Shown: positions 44,016 through 54,367, counted from the first letter of the stretch. The stretch is DNA of 64,000 nucleotides from Vibrio chagasii (GCF_002954585.1 NZ_MSCI01000001.1:992001-1056000), one strand, 5' to 3'. Program-made: numbers and translations. Notes: a model not told the origin generated them from the letters alone.

Positions 44016-45386
44016 ATGTCTAACAACACGAATACTGCTCAACCAGAGAAATCTAAAGGCAGTTTCTGGGTTTTCCTAATCCCATCATTGATTGGTTTAT
44101 TCCTTTTCATGGCTCCAATTAGCTACCAAGGCGATCTCACCATCCCTGTTGCTATCCTAGCCAAGTCAATTCAAGCGATTTTCGGTGAATATCTAGTCTC
44201 TATCATCACTGCGATCGTCGCTTTCATGTCTGTAGCTTCGGTTTTAAGCACCATTTTCAAGCCTACATTCATTACATCGAATTCATTTTTAAACGGCCTT
44301 TTCAACCCTTCTCCACTATGGTTGGCGGTTCGTCTGATTGGTGGTGCCGCTGCATTCATGGCGTTCTTCCAAGTTGGCCCTGAGTTTATCTGGGAAGAGA
44401 ACACCGGCGGCTTGGTTCTAGAAGGTCTACTTCCAACACTATTCTCAGTGTTCATTTTTGCTGGTCTTTTACTGCCTCTTCTACTTAACTTTGGTTTGTT
44501 AGAACTGTTTGGCACGCTATTAAGTAAAGTTATGCGTCCTATTTTCAACCTACCTGGTCGTAGTGCTATCGACTGTATGGCTTCTTGGTTGGGTGATGGC
44601 AGTGTTGGTATCCTACTGACAAGCAAACAGTACGAGAAGAAATTCTACACTCAACGTGAAGCTGCAGTTGTGGGTACCACTTTCTCAGCAGTATCTATCA
44701 CGTTCAGCCTTGTGGTTATTGCGCAAGTAGAGCTAGAGCACCTGTTCTTACCTTTCTACGCAGCAATCTGTCTAGCGGGTATTGTTGCAGCGGTAATCAT
44801 TCCTCGTCTGCCACCTTTGAGCATGAAAAAAGACACTTTCATTGATGGTAGCAAGCCAGAGAAAGATGCAGATGCAATCCCTGCCGGTCACTCAACGTTC
44901 TCTTGGGGCCTTGAGCTAGCAGTAAACAAAGCATCACAAGTTAAATCAGTGAAATCTGTATTTGGCGAAGGTGTTCGTAACGCGGTGGACATGGTATTTG
45001 GTGTACTACCTGTAGTTATGGGTCTTGGTACAATGGCGTTGGTCATTGCAGAGTACACTCCTGTGTTCTCGTTCCTAGGTCAACCTTTCATTCCGTTCCT
45101 TGAGCTATTAGGTGTTCCTGAAGCAGTTGCGGCATCAGAAACTATCGTGGTTGGTTTTGCAGACATGTTCATCCCAGCGATCCTTGCAGCGTCTATTGAT
45201 AACGAAATGACTCGCTTTGTGATTGCAGCAATGTCGGTAACTCAGTTGATTTACATGTCTGAAGTTGGTGCTCTACTTCTAGGCAGTAAGATCCCTGTAA
45301 ATATCGCAGAACTATTTATTATCTTTATTCTGCGTACATTAATTACACTTCCTGTTATTGCTGGCGTTGCTCATCTAATATTCTAA
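44016..45386 (+). CDS. YjiH-family membrane protein (nucleoside-recognition Gate domain)
   Basis: 456 residues with about ten membrane helices. The repeated Gate/nucleoside-recognition segments (LLSKVMRPIFNLPGRSAIDCMASWLGDGSVGILLTSKQYE and FADMFIPAILAAS) identify the YjiH family. Members are probably transporters; the substrate is not established. The gene has a leader of more than 100 bases with two structured elements and ends at a strong terminator. Confidence 0.87.
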   Translation: MSNNTNTAQPEKSKGSFWVFLIPSLIGLFLFMAPISYQGDLTIPVAILAKSIQAIFGEYLVSIITAIVAFMSVASVLSTIFKPTFITSNSFLNGLFNPSPLWLAVRLIGGAAAFMAFFQVGPEFIWEENTGGLVLEGLLPTLFSVFIFAGLLLPLLLNFGLLELFGTLLSKVMRPIFNLPGRSAIDCMASWLGDGSVGILLTSKQYEKKFYTQREAAVVGTTFSAVSITFSLVVIAQVELEHLFLPFYAAICLAGIVAAVIIPRLPPLSMKKDTFIDGSKPEKDADAIPAGHSTFSWGLELAVNKASQVKSVKSVFGEGVRNAVDMVFGVLPVVMGLGTMALVIAEYTPVFSFLGQPFIPFLELLGVPEAVAASETIVVGFADMFIPAILAASIDNEMTRFVIAAMSVTQLIYMSEVGALLLGSKIPVNIAELFIIFILRTLITLPVIAGVAHLIF

Positions 45387-45422
45387 TTTAGATACTGCCT
45401 ATGTGATTAAACCGTTTAAATT

Positions 45423-45449
45423 AAAAAGCCCCACTTTGTGGGGCTTTTT
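45423..45449 (+). terminator. Terminator of the YjiH-like gene
   Basis: A perfect 12-bp stem (aaaaagccccac / gtggggcttttt) with a 3-base loop. Confidence 0.92.
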
Positions 45450-45817
45450 AATTGGACAAAATATGGACACCAGGTCACCTTATATTCAGATTCTTAGTTA
45501 ACAGGCATATCAGTTAATTTCGTATCTTTTCTCTAAATCCCCTCTTCTATATAAAAAACAAAGTGCATAAAAGTAAAATTAATACATTTTTAATTTCACC
45601 TTAAAGTCCGAAACTTCTAACTCCTCAACTCATTGAAGCAATTAATAAAATTAACAATTATGTGATGTAGTGAATTTTGTATTGTTTAGGTTGTTGTATT
45701 TTTGTAGTCTATTTTGTGAATTTACATTCAAGTAAATTGCCATCCTGTCGATATATATAAATACAAAAACACAATTAACTTTAGTCTTCGCAAAGCCTGT
45801 GAGAAGGGGAAAATTCA
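45450..45817. promoter_or_regulatory. Upstream region of the chemoreceptor gene
   Basis: About 370 bases, very AT-rich, without a supported gene. Presumably promoter and leader of the downstream chemoreceptor gene. An AAGGGG ribosome binding site lies at the end. No defined operator is recognised. Confidence 0.4.
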
Positions 45818-47689
45818 ATGAAATTTAGCCATAAGGTGGTTGCTGCATCATCAGCCTTGCTGCTAGTGACAGTATCATTGCTTTCAATACAACAACTTTA
45901 CACTGTGAGAAGTGCTGTACAGAACAACGTAAATGCGAGCCTAGAAGAGATGGTATCTGGTGTTAAGAACACCGTGGTATCAGAAATGGACGCTAAAAAA
46001 GCATTGGCGCAGTCGACGACTGAAGTCATCGAAATTAACCCTCAAGATCGCACCTACGTTAAAACTATTCTTGAAAAGTCAAAGCTTAAAAACAGCTTCC
46101 TAGCCGTTGGTTTTGGTTATGAAGCAAACGGTTTCGTTATCGAGAATGATGACGGTTGGGAAGCGGGTCCAGATTACGACCCTCGAATTCGCCCTTGGTA
46201 TATTGATGCTAAATCCAAAAACAGTTTAGTAGTCACCGCTCCTTACGTGGACGCATCAAGCAAGAAGGTGATCATCTCAGTCGGTACTCCAGTTAAAGAC
46301 AACGGCCGCTTCACAGCAGGTATGTTCTACGATTTGGAACTCACTAACATGGCGAAATTGATCAACCAGGTAAACCTATTTGATGCAGGCTACCTATTCC
46401 TTGTGACTGCTGATGGTACAACGATCGCTCACCCGAACGCGAAAAACAACGGTGAAGTGCTTTCAAGCTACATGCCACAAGCAACCATTCGTGAGGGCTC
46501 TCAAGAGATCGAAGTCGACGGTAAGATGTTCCTAGTTAACTTCACTCATATCCCAAGTGAAGATTGGTACATTGGTGCCATCCTTGATGAAGAGATCGCT
46601 TACCAAACGGTCGAAGACTTAAAACACAGCTCAATGATCTATTCTTTGATCGCTGTGGTTCTTAGTATCGTTGCACTAACGGTTCTGATTCGTGTGCTAA
46701 TGCGTCCACTGGATGCTCTTAACGAAGCGATTCAAGACGTAGCGAGTGGTCAAGGTGACCTGACTAAGCGTCTAGATACCAACACAGACAAAGAGTTCTC
46801 TGACTTAGCAAAAGGCTTCAATACCTTCACTGAAAACCTACAAAATCAAATCATTCAATCGAAGGCGATTGGTGTGGAGATTAAACGTGGTACTGAAATC
46901 ACAGTAAGAGGTGCTGGTGAATCAGCAAGCGCTATGAGCACTCAACTGCAAGAGCTAGAGCAGCTTGCGACTGCAATGAACGAGATGGCGGTAACGGCAA
47001 CCGAAGTAGCCAATAATGCTCAAGGTGCAGCAGCTGCGGCTCGTGAAGCGGACGAGGCTACATTAGACGGCACATCAGTCGTAAGTGAAACCACACAAGC
47101 GATTGATAACCTATCTGAGCGTATCGACCAAGCCGTTGCTGAAGTACAAGTTCTAGAATCAGCAACAGCGAATATCGAAACGATTCTTAAGGTAATTAAC
47201 GATATCGCGGACCAAACCAACCTATTGGCACTAAACGCAGCGATCGAGGCAGCACGTGCGGGTGAGTCTGGTCGTGGTTTTGCTGTCGTAGCAGATGAAG
47301 TTCGTACTCTGGCGCAGCGTACTCAAGAGTCGACAACTGAAATCCGCAACATGATTGAACAACTTCAAGCCGGTGCGAGCTCTGTATCGAATGCGATGAA
47401 CCAAAGTAAAGACACAGCTACTGACGCCGTTGAACGAGCTCAGCAAGCCAACTCTTCACTAGACCGCATCCGTGACGCCATTCAACGTATTTCTGATATG
47501 AACATTCAGATTGCATCAGCGGCAGAAGAGCAGAGCTTAGTGGCGGAAGAGATCAACAACAACACGGTTAAGATCAAAGACCTTTCAACACAAGTGTCTA
47601 CTGCAGCTCAAGAAGCAAATGAAGCGATGCAAGTGCAAACCGACAACGTTCGCCAACAAGACGAACTGCTGAACAAGTTCACGGTTTAG
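45818..47689 (+). CDS. Methyl-accepting chemotaxis protein with dCache sensor
   Basis: 623 residues: membrane helix 1 (about 8-28), a periplasmic dCache_1 sensory domain (about 30-270, with the typical [12 protein letters not shown] and [15 protein letters not shown]), membrane helix 2 (about 273-295), HAMP (about 296-350) and the signalling tip [20 protein letters not shown]. dCache receptors often bind amino acids, but no ligand can be read reliably here. It relays to CheA/CheW encoded elsewhere. A single gene with a terminator. Confidence 0.93.
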   Translation: MKFSHKVVAASSALLLVTVSLLSIQQLYTVRSAVQNNVNASLEEMVSGVKNTVVSEMDAKKALAQSTTEVIEINPQDRTYVKTILEKSKLKNSFLAVGFGYEANGFVIENDDGWEAGPDYDPRIRPWYIDAKSKNSLVVTAPYVDASSKKVIISVGTPVKDNGRFTAGMFYDLELTNMAKLINQVNLFDAGYLFLVTADGTTIAHPNAKNNGEVLSSYMPQATIREGSQEIEVDGKMFLVNFTHIPSEDWYIGAILDEEIAYQTVEDLKHSSMIYSLIAVVLSIVALTVLIRVLMRPLDALNEAIQDVASGQGDLTKRLDTNTDKEFSDLAKGFNTFTENLQNQIIQSKAIGVEIKRGTEITVRGAGESASAMSTQLQELEQLATAMNEMAVTATEVANNAQGAAAAAREADEATLDGTSVVSETTQAIDNLSERIDQAVAEVQVLESATANIETILKVINDIADQTNLLALNAAIEAARAGESGRGFAVVADEVRTLAQRTQESTTEIRNMIEQLQAGASSVSNAMNQSKDTATDAVERAQQANSSLDRIRDAIQRISDMNIQIASAAEEQSLVAEEINNNTVKIKDLSTQVSTAAQEANEAMQVQTDNVRQQDELLNKFTV

Positions 47690-47732
47690 TCACCTTTAGC
47701 TTTGAGTAGCTAGATTCCTAGCTTCAAATCAA

Positions 47733-47768
47733 AAAGGCCCGCTTACTCAAACGAGTAGGCGGGCCTTT
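47733..47768. terminator. Terminator between the chemoreceptor and amylase genes
   Basis: A 10-bp GC-rich stem (aaaggcccgc / gcgggccttt) extended by a further six pairs (one T-G pair), with a 4-base loop. It serves both convergent genes. Confidence 0.9.
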
Positions 47769-47796
47769 CTTTTAATCTCTTCTTAAAGTGATCCGA

Positions 47797-49203
47797 TTAA
47801 CTGTTCACAGGCTCGGGGTCATTGGTTGTCAGCATCATGCATTGATTGGATTCAACCTTGATCGTTACTTTGCTATCAATGCAATCAATCACTTTGCCTG
47901 ACAGCAAGTCCGTTACAGGTCCAGTCCAAGAGAGCGATGCCGTTTTGCTTCTCTTAGACTTATTGATCACTACAATGCCTTTGTCTCCACGAACAAACAC
48001 CATTAAGTCATCATTGGCTTCAACCACACGCATCGCCTCACCATGAACATGATTGTGGAATTGAATCATGCTTTTCATGTATGGCGCTTGCCAATCATTG
48101 AGCCAACGAGGCTGGCCATGTTGATCCAGAATACCGCTGGTGCTCAGCTCACTGTATATAAGCGGCACACCGCCATCGCGACCAAGAATGAAAGCGTGAG
48201 CAAGACGTTCATCAACTTCATCCATAATATGTTCCAAGAACACATCATTGTTTGGGATATCATGGGTCACAGCAAAGGTGATGGCTCTCATGTTCGATAG
48301 AGCTTGGCCAAAACAGTAAGGGTTGATCAAAGACTTAAAACTACCCTGTTCTTCAAACGCTTTATAGATAGTATTAAACAGTGGAAAATCGTAAGCACCT
48401 AAACGAGTGTGCTTTAGGTAGGGCTCGAGAAATAGTTGGTACTCTTCCTCCGTCGCGCCACCATCAGTGATAATTTCACCAAAGATATGCATTTCTTCAC
48501 AGATATCATCCGTCCACACTTTTCTCAGGTGTGACAGTGTCATGTGTTTTGCTGCATCAATACGAAAACCTTTCACACCAATCGCTTTCAGAGCTTTTAA
48601 ATACGCTCGCTGCTGCGCGACCACATTGTCGTTGTCTAACAGGGTTGGTAGGCCCGGATCACTGGCTCCCCCTGTAATGCGACCGTTTTGAACTTCCCAC
48701 GTATCTTTCCAGTTTTTGATGCCGAACGCTTCTACAAAGTCATTTTCATTAAAAAGTGGCTTAGACAGATCACCAAACAAACGAATTGATTCATAGTATT
48801 CAGGAGCATTTTGATAAGACGTCAGATCCTGTGCGTTTGGATACGTTAAATCGCTGCGGATACTAGATTCATTCGCCATGTGGTTGAATACCACATCGAC
48901 ATAAGTACGAAGGCCGTGCTGCTTTAGCGCCTTCACCATCGCAATAAAATCGATCGTATCACCGAGCTGGTTATCAATCATACGATAGTCTTGTGGTTGA
49001 TAACGTTGCCACCACTGAGTTCGAGACGCTCGACCGCTATCTTTGGACGCGCGTAGTGATTTCATCGCTGGTGAAACTAAAACCGATTTATATCCCAACT
49101 CCTGAATAAGTGGGGCGTTCTTCATTACGTCAGCATAGCACCAGTCAAAAGCGTGCAAGATAACATCTGTCGCTGGGTTGCTTAACATAGCTGAACTGTC
49201 CAT
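47797..49203 (-). CDS. Cytoplasmic alpha-amylase (GH13)
   Basis: 468 residues. The four GH13 regions are visible: DVVFNH (103-108), GFRIDAAKH with nucleophile Asp216, FGEII with acid/base Glu243 and VTHDIP with Asp315. There is no signal peptide, so it should act on intracellular glucans or malto-oligosaccharides. In region IV the usual NHD reads THD. The C-terminal beta domain (about 385-468) is present. The start codon ATG is at 49203 with GGAGAAC upstream. No neighbouring maltose operon. Confidence 0.88.
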   Translation of the reverse strand: MDSSAMLSNPATDVILHAFDWCYADVMKNAPLIQELGYKSVLVSPAMKSLRASKDSGRASRTQWWQRYQPQDYRMIDNQLGDTIDFIAMVKALKQHGLRTYVDVVFNHMANESSIRSDLTYPNAQDLTSYQNAPEYYESIRLFGDLSKPLFNENDFVEAFGIKNWKDTWEVQNGRITGGASDPGLPTLLDNDNVVAQQRAYLKALKAIGVKGFRIDAAKHMTLSHLRKVWTDDICEEMHIFGEIITDGGATEEEYQLFLEPYLKHTRLGAYDFPLFNTIYKAFEEQGSFKSLINPYCFGQALSNMRAITFAVTHDIPNNDVFLEHIMDEVDERLAHAFILGRDGGVPLIYSELSTSGILDQHGQPRWLNDWQAPYMKSMIQFHNHVHGEAMRVVEANDDLMVFVRGDKGIVVINKSKRSKTASLSWTGPVTDLLSGKVIDCIDSKVTIKVESNQCMMLTTNDPEPVNS

Positions 49204-49427
49204 GTTGTTCTCCTACCAAACTCGTTTACAGCTTTGTAGATAGGCTAAAGGCAAAGCTGTTTAAATGTCCTCAAGAATGGCATTTATTATATGAGTTACT
49301 CATTAAAACCCCTCCTCCTCCTGCCAATTACTCGCGGTGGATGATGAAGGGCGTAGCATTAATTATCGCATATCGTCCGGGATGAACACTCAGCCATAAT
49401 CCAATTAAATTCATCAAAAAGTCACAA

Positions 49428-49453
49428 AAAAGGAGCGTATATACGCTCCTTTT
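49428..49453 (-). terminator. Terminator of ppiC
   Basis: A fully palindromic stretch (aaaaggagcgtat and its complement) lies 24 bases past the ppiC stop, with A and T tracts on both sides. Confidence 0.85.
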
Positions 49454-49477
49454 ATTCCATCTAATACATATCTTACA

Positions 49478-49756
49478 CTAGGTTCTGTAAAGAACCTTAA
49501 CCACGTGCCAACCAAATTTCGTTTTAACAAGATGTGGTACCAGCGTCTCGCCAGAGAAACAAACCTTATCAAACTGAGGCACCATTTGCCCTTTACGGAA
49601 CTCACCTAAATCGCCGCCCTTTTTACCAGATGGACACGTTGAGTACTTCTTCGCTAGCGTTTGAAACTTAGCGCCTTTTTTAAGCTGCTTGATGATGTCT
49701 TCTGCTTGTTCTTTGTGCTTCACCAAAATATGAAGCGCTGCTGCTGTTCTTGCCAT
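49478..49756 (-). CDS. ppiC: Parvulin-type peptidyl-prolyl isomerase
   Basis: 92 residues forming a single parvulin domain. Conserved features are [28 protein letters not shown] and the C-terminal [10 protein letters not shown]. It catalyses cis-trans isomerisation of X-Pro bonds in cytoplasmic proteins and has no export signal. Length matches E. coli PpiC. A single gene with its own terminator. Confidence 0.93.
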   Translation of the reverse strand: MARTAAALHILVKHKEQAEDIIKQLKKGAKFQTLAKKYSTCPSGKKGGDLGEFRKGQMVPQFDKVCFSGETLVPHLVKTKFGWHVVKVLYRT

Positions 49757-49969
49757 GATAACTCTCAGTTTGTTGCAGTCTGCTTGCCGACTTATTTCAT
49801 CGACAGCGAGTATTTAGCGTGATTTTAACCCAAGTGCTACCATTCTTCACTCAATAACCGAAAACAAGCACCTTAAAGCCCCTAAAAACCGTATAGTTAC
49901 TTGCCGCGGCTGATATTTACCTTTAAATTAATCTTTATAAATTAGGCGTATAGTAAACAGGAGCCACTT

Positions 49970-50884
49970 ATGGCCAAACCGATAAGTAAAGCGAGTCAGT
50001 CACAGGGAATGTTGATGTTTAAGCTGTCCCTCACTCAAAGTTTTGCTATTGGCACGCTTAAGGTCAGGGAAATTGTTCCTTTTCAACCAATGACCCAAAT
50101 CCCCTATTCTCATCACCATGTGATTGGCACAGTGCCCATCCGCGAGCTCACGGTTCCTGTCATTGATATGTCTGCCGCGATAGGCTTTCGTCCGATCACT
50201 CCGGCTGAATACCAAGATTGTGTACTCATCGTGACGGACTGTTTGAGAACCGTAGTCGCATTTTTGGTTCGCTCGATCGATAAAATCATCGAATGTGATT
50301 GGAAGAGCATTGAATCGCCACCAGCAAGCGTAGGACGAAATGTGTTTGTGACGGGCATTACGCGCTTTGAAGATCGTATCGTACAGATGCTCGACGTAGA
50401 GTTGCTACTCTCCAAGATCTACCCTGATTACGAGAACGCACAAATCCCTATGCTGACGGACGTTGAACGAGAGCGTCTAAAAGCACTGAATATCTTATTA
50501 GTGGATGACTCTTTGATTGCGCGTAAGCAGCTATCTGATGCTCTGGACAGCATCAACATTCCTTACAGTATTTGTAACAACGGATTAGATGCGATCGACC
50601 TAATGAGACGCCAAGCTAGCGTGGGCAATACGGTCGACCTGTTAGTGAGCGATATTGAGATGCCAGGACTCGATGGCTATGAGCTTGCGTTTGAAGTACA
50701 AAATGACAGCGCACTGAGCCATGCCTATTGTATTTTGCACACTTCACTATCGAGTGAGATCTGTGTGGACCGAGCTAATCAGGTTGGTGCCCATGAAGCA
50801 CTTGAGAAATTCAATGCAGGTGAATTAATCGAAGCCATGCTGCGTGGTGCAAAAGTCTTAAACAACGCCTCTACGACCGCTTAA
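49970..50884 (+). CDS. cheV: Chemotaxis coupling protein CheV
   Basis: 304 residues: a CheW-like domain (about 12-150) couples receptors to CheA, and a receiver domain (about 173-295) carries Asp179/Asp180 and the phospho-acceptor Asp228 in SDIEMPG. CheV proteins tune chemoreceptor signalling by phosphorylation. Vibrio genomes usually carry several; this one is far from the main chemotaxis operon but near the dCache receptor gene. ATG 49970 follows AGGAG. Confidence 0.92.
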   Translation: MAKPISKASQSQGMLMFKLSLTQSFAIGTLKVREIVPFQPMTQIPYSHHHVIGTVPIRELTVPVIDMSAAIGFRPITPAEYQDCVLIVTDCLRTVVAFLVRSIDKIIECDWKSIESPPASVGRNVFVTGITRFEDRIVQMLDVELLLSKIYPDYENAQIPMLTDVERERLKALNILLVDDSLIARKQLSDALDSINIPYSICNNGLDAIDLMRRQASVGNTVDLLVSDIEMPGLDGYELAFEVQNDSALSHAYCILHTSLSSEICVDRANQVGAHEALEKFNAGELIEAMLRGAKVLNNASTTA

Positions 50885-50898
50885 ACTCTATCTTAGGA

Positions 50899-50926
50899 GC
50901 TAAACCATCATGCTTGATGGTTTAGC
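50899..50926 (+). terminator. Hairpin after cheV
   Basis: A perfect 12-bp stem (gctaaaccatca / tgatggtttagc) with a 4-base loop, 15 bases past the cheV stop. The following sequence is only moderately T-rich. Confidence 0.65.
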
Positions 50927-50974
50927 TTGGAAACTTCTTAGACTTTCATCGATTAATCAGAACAGGACTAAACG

Positions 50975-51553
50975 TTAGTCTTTCTTTTTAGGCATCGAGC
51001 TTTTTGGCATAGAATAGCTCTTACTCACAAACTCCACTTCCTCAACCTCATTGATACGATTGGTATAAGACGCCAAGGCATACAGAGTGTTCGCGACTAA
51101 GTTAGCGTATTTAAAAAGAATCGGATCCGGCGACTTTTTACTTTCATGGTGCTCAATGCTCACCAAAGCGCGAACAACTTTCTTCGCCTGACAACGGCAC
51201 AAATGAAGTTCGCTCGATACTCGATGCCCGCCAGGCAAAACAAAACCTTTGAAGCCACCTTCTAGCTGCTCACGAATACGGTGGTAATCTTGCTTAAGCT
51301 CGACCAATTCGGACTCAGAAATCGCTAGCTTGCCACGCACCGAGCCATTCAAGTGGTAGATGTTCGGCTGTAGGCGTTGCAGGATCTCACGAACTTGTGG
51401 TTCTAACTCTAGAGACAGCACCAATCCAATTCGGCAACAGAGTTCATCCGATAGAATCTCAAAATCACAGATAGGACTGTCTTCATAAATAAATGGATAA
51501 CAGAACTCGTCCCAATCTCGACTTACTGGTTTCACGTGGCGATCCTTACACAT
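50975..51553 (-). CDS. PduO-type ATP:cob(I)alamin adenosyltransferase-like protein
   Basis: 192 residues. The segment FVLPGGHRVSSELHLCRCQAKKVV aligns with the PduO-type signature (form PGG...LH.AR...RR.ER), and the rest is helical as in that family. In typical members this motif contains an Arg pair and Glu that bind ATP; here it reads KKVVRAL, so catalytic ability is uncertain. It may still bind a corrinoid or have another role. It lies next to the haem-utilisation operon but is separated from it by a terminator. Confidence 0.65.
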   Translation of the reverse strand: MCKDRHVKPVSRDWDEFCYPFIYEDSPICDFEILSDELCCRIGLVLSLELEPQVREILQRLQPNIYHLNGSVRGKLAISESELVELKQDYHRIREQLEGGFKGFVLPGGHRVSSELHLCRCQAKKVVRALVSIEHHESKKSPDPILFKYANLVANTLYALASYTNRINEVEEVEFVSKSYSMPKSSMPKKKD

Positions 51554-51668
51554 AACTATTAATCAGACGCCAATATAGCAAACTCTTTAGCTGAGTCTGC
51601 TTTTATCATCTCAACGACACTCAATTTCTTGGTTTACTGATGAAATAGCAGAGACAATCAAACGAAAA

Positions 51669-51691
51669 AAGCCCTCCGAAATGGAGGGCTT
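51669..51691 (-). terminator. Terminator of the hutWXZ operon
   Basis: A 9-bp stem (aagccctcc / ggagggctt) with a 5-base loop is followed on the minus strand by a T-run. Confidence 0.9.
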
Positions 51692-51713
51692 CTTAGTAAT
51701 CCTTTAAATGAGA

Positions 51714-52244
51714 TTACTCGTTCGATACTTTTTTGTGACCTTCTTGCAGGTGAACGAAGTCAACTAGGTCATCACCAGACACTTGGTACGCTTGACCAAA
51801 GCCTTTAACGAACAGGCCATTCTCTGCTTTCAATTTGAATAAAGAGAAATCTTGAAGTTGGCTCAAGCCATCAATGATCTCGCCAAAGCGCTCTTGCATC
51901 TGGCCAATCACTTGAGTCCAAAGCTCTGTTTCACGCTCAACAACACTTGCTTGAGCATCAAACGTTAAACGCTTACGCGCGTAAAGCTGCTTTGAACTCT
52001 CTTCATCTTCAATCATCATCAAAGAAACTTGTGGGTTCGCTTTCAAGTTACGAGCGTGACGAGCAATATCAGAAATTAGAACAAAGTAACCTTCTTGGTT
52101 TTGAACGAAAGGCGCGTAGCTCACGTTCGGGCGGCCCTCTTCATCAACCGTTGCCAATTGAAGGGTACGACGCTCTTGGCGAAACTCTTTAATTTCTGGA
52201 CCTAGGCGACCTTGTAGACGTTCTTGTTTTACTTGTTGTTCCAT
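51714..52244 (-). CDS. hutZ: Haem-degrading protein HutZ
   Basis: 176 residues of the split-barrel, flavin-reductase/PNPOx-like fold. The residues known to matter in V. cholerae HutZ are at identical positions: His63, Asp132 and the haem ligand His170 (LQEGH). It opens haem to release iron after uptake by HutBCD, in the cytoplasm. Downstream of hutX by 135 bases in the same operon, opposite tonB1. Probably Fur-regulated through the shared promoter at 54368-54528. Confidence 0.95.
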   Translation of the reverse strand: MEQQVKQERLQGRLGPEIKEFRQERRTLQLATVDEEGRPNVSYAPFVQNQEGYFVLISDIARHARNLKANPQVSLMMIEDEESSKQLYARKRLTFDAQASVVERETELWTQVIGQMQERFGEIIDGLSQLQDFSLFKLKAENGLFVKGFGQAYQVSGDDLVDFVHLQEGHKKVSNE

Positions 52245-52379
52245 GGGTAATTCCTTACTTCGCTTTCTCTGATTTATTATGTTTGCTCAAGGTTGAGCGA
52301 CCCTAGTGGCGATTTACAACGGCCATTAATCTATGTGGTCCTCGAGCATGAATGTTTTATTAACTGCTGCTGATTTTTC

Positions 52380-52901
52380 TTAAGCTTGTTCTTTTAGTGC
52401 TTTGAAGCGTTCTACTTGGTCAGCGATAAGCTCACGCTTTTCATTGCGGCCTAGGTAAATCTTGAAAATGTTCTCACCAGATTCACTGAAGAAACCAAAG
52501 TAATGGCTTTCACGACCCATAAACGCTTTGCTCACCAAACCGATGTGTTTGATATTGTCTAATTTAAGGTGACCGTGAAGCTCACCATCTTTACCCATCA
52601 AGTTGTAGTAGCCACGCGCTACTTTACCTTTAGGGAACGGCGCCTTTACTTCAAAGATAGAGCCAAATGAGTGCACGATCGTGGTCACTGGTCCCCACCC
52701 CACTAAGCCTTCCAAAATTTCTTGAGCACGGCTGCCATCTAGCATCACTGCCATGTCGTTTGGAAAAGCAGCGACGACTTCAACCTCTGAGACGCCAAGC
52801 TTCTCTGCAATAGCAGTTGGCAGCAGTTTTGGTTCTTCTTCTAGGATGTTAGCAACACGTTGCTCTAGAGTTTCTGTTACTTCTAATGTTGTATCTGTCA
52901 T
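52380..52901 (-). CDS. hutX: Haem carrier HutX
   Basis: 173 residues of the HutX/ChuX family, which binds cytoplasmic haem and passes it to HutZ. An N-terminal helical region with a winged-helix look (about 10-60: RVANILEEEPKLLPTAIAEKLGVSEVEV) precedes the ChuX-type beta-sheet core (about 65-165). It lies between the broken hutW and hutZ on the same strand and has an intact frame, so the haem transfer step seems to be kept. Confidence 0.92.
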   Translation of the reverse strand: MTDTTLEVTETLEQRVANILEEEPKLLPTAIAEKLGVSEVEVVAAFPNDMAVMLDGSRAQEILEGLVGWGPVTTIVHSFGSIFEVKAPFPKGKVARGYYNLMGKDGELHGHLKLDNIKHIGLVSKAFMGRESHYFGFFSESGENIFKIYLGRNEKRELIADQVERFKALKEQA

Positions 52902-52958
52902 TGGATATATTTCCGTGTAAACAAGTAATTACGTAAGTTATAAAATGCAAATTCGATA

Positions 52959-54367
52959 TTAAGCGTGCTTCGAACTTGCGTGTGGATGAACACCCGCTGC
53001 AGCTGCAATCGGAGCCGGGTTCGCAGCCTGATACTCATCGTTAAACACTTGAATAACACTCCGAGCTAGGCTTACTGCCCAAAAGCTACCAGCAATAGTA
53101 AGACTCAGATAATCTTCTGAAAGCTCAACCAAACCATTCTGTTCCCAATGTCCGAATAGAGGTTTCAGGTAATCAAAAATGTCTTGTCCCATGAAGCTTG
53201 GAAGTGTGCTTTTTCTAACCACACCAGAATCAAAGCCGGCCTTTAATGCAGAAAACGTACGTTCCAAGGCACTCTGTTTGGTCATCATGGCTATTGGTAA
53301 TTGCCCTTTCTTAATAGACTCCATATAGCCGTCTAAAGTTCGATGTTGCATCACACAATGACCACCGATATTACCACCAGCACCACAACCAATAGGCAAA
53401 ACCTCGGTATAGGTTTTCGCTAAACTGTTGTAAATGCTGCGTTCGCGATTATCGCAAGTCCAGTGATTGACGCTCAGCTGTTTAACATTGTGCTTAGCCA
53501 TGAACTCAACACCCGCTAAATACATACTTGCTTTATCTGGCGTATTAGCCGGTGGTGGGACCTTCCCTTTATCAACCAGATTAAGCATAGGAGCACTGCC
53601 CCCTACAATCAGTTGGTAAAGGTCAATACCGTGTGCCCCCGTCGCCATGTAGTCTTCTAGATCTTGTTGGAACACATCCATCTATTGGTACGGTAACCCA
53701 TACAGTAAATCGAGAACGATCGGTGCTTGCTCGGTGCGACTCAAAGAGCTGATACGTTCAAGAACCACTTCACGGTCATCTAAACGTTTCGCGCTGCGTC
53801 GTACTTTGGTGTTGAAACTCTGAATACCAAATGAGAAGTGATTGAAGCCACCTTTAAGTGCACTATCGAACATGTCATCACCGAATCGGTTGATGCGTCC
53901 TTCTAAAGTCATTTCAACATCATTAGCGAGTAGAAAATGTTGGCGAATAACCTTGCCTATTAGCTCGACTTGTTTAGGCGACAAATCGGTTGGAGTTCCC
54001 CCACCGATATAAATGGCATGAAACAACCCAGACTGTGCCCATGGTGTTTTGGCTTTTTGCTTGAGCTCTACCATCAATGCATCGAAATACTCGTCTACCT
54101 ATTTGCGACTTGCCGCATTTTGGAAAAAATTACAGAAAGTACAACGCACACGACAAAAAGGAATATGGATATACAAGCAACGTTTATCCTGTTTTTTCCC
54201 TTCACTCAGCATCAGTTCATCAAAGAGCTCCAACTTCTTGCTCGAATCAACCGGAATTGAGCTTCCTCCGGCGTGTGCAGAATGCTTTTTGGCAAACGCA
54301 AAACGAGCGGATCAGAGCTAGAAATGCCCAAGATTAATTCGTCAAATTTATAAATACCAAGACGCAT
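52959..54367 (-). pseudogene. hutW: hutW, radical-SAM haem-utilisation protein, broken
   Basis: Reconstructed, it would encode about 469 residues of the ChuW/HutW radical-SAM family. It starts at ATG 54367 (MRLGIYKFDELILGISSSDP); the iron-sulfur motif reads CRVRCTFC, followed by GGGTPTDL. Three lesions break it: a one-base loss at about 54305-54307 (frame jumps before RFAFAKKHSAHAG), TAG at 54101-54099 (after AASRK) and TAG at 53684-53682 (after GLPYQ). The frame continues correctly on each side, up to PHASSKHA. The intact neighbours hutX, hutZ and tonB1 show that the damage is local. Sequencing error is possible but unlikely three times. Confidence 0.8.

Noticed and set aside
45770..45817. 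CGCAAAGCCTGTG sequence before the chemoreceptor gene, reminiscent of a cyclic-di-GMP (GEMM) riboswitch
   Set aside because: Only one short motif matches. The other conserved parts (GCAAACC-type and GGTAGGTAGC-type segments) are missing and there is too little space before the start codon.
53682..54101. Amber (TAG) readthrough or an unusual amino acid in hutW
   Set aside because: Two TAG codons alone might hint at recoding, but the additional one-base frameshift near 54306 also destroys the frame, and there is no sign of recoding elements.
53970..54337. Plus-strand open frames of 86-96 codons over hutW
   Set aside because: They are antisense to the reconstructed hutW frame. The minus-strand protein homology (CRVRCTFC, GGGTPTDL, RFAFAKK) shows where the real coding sequence is.
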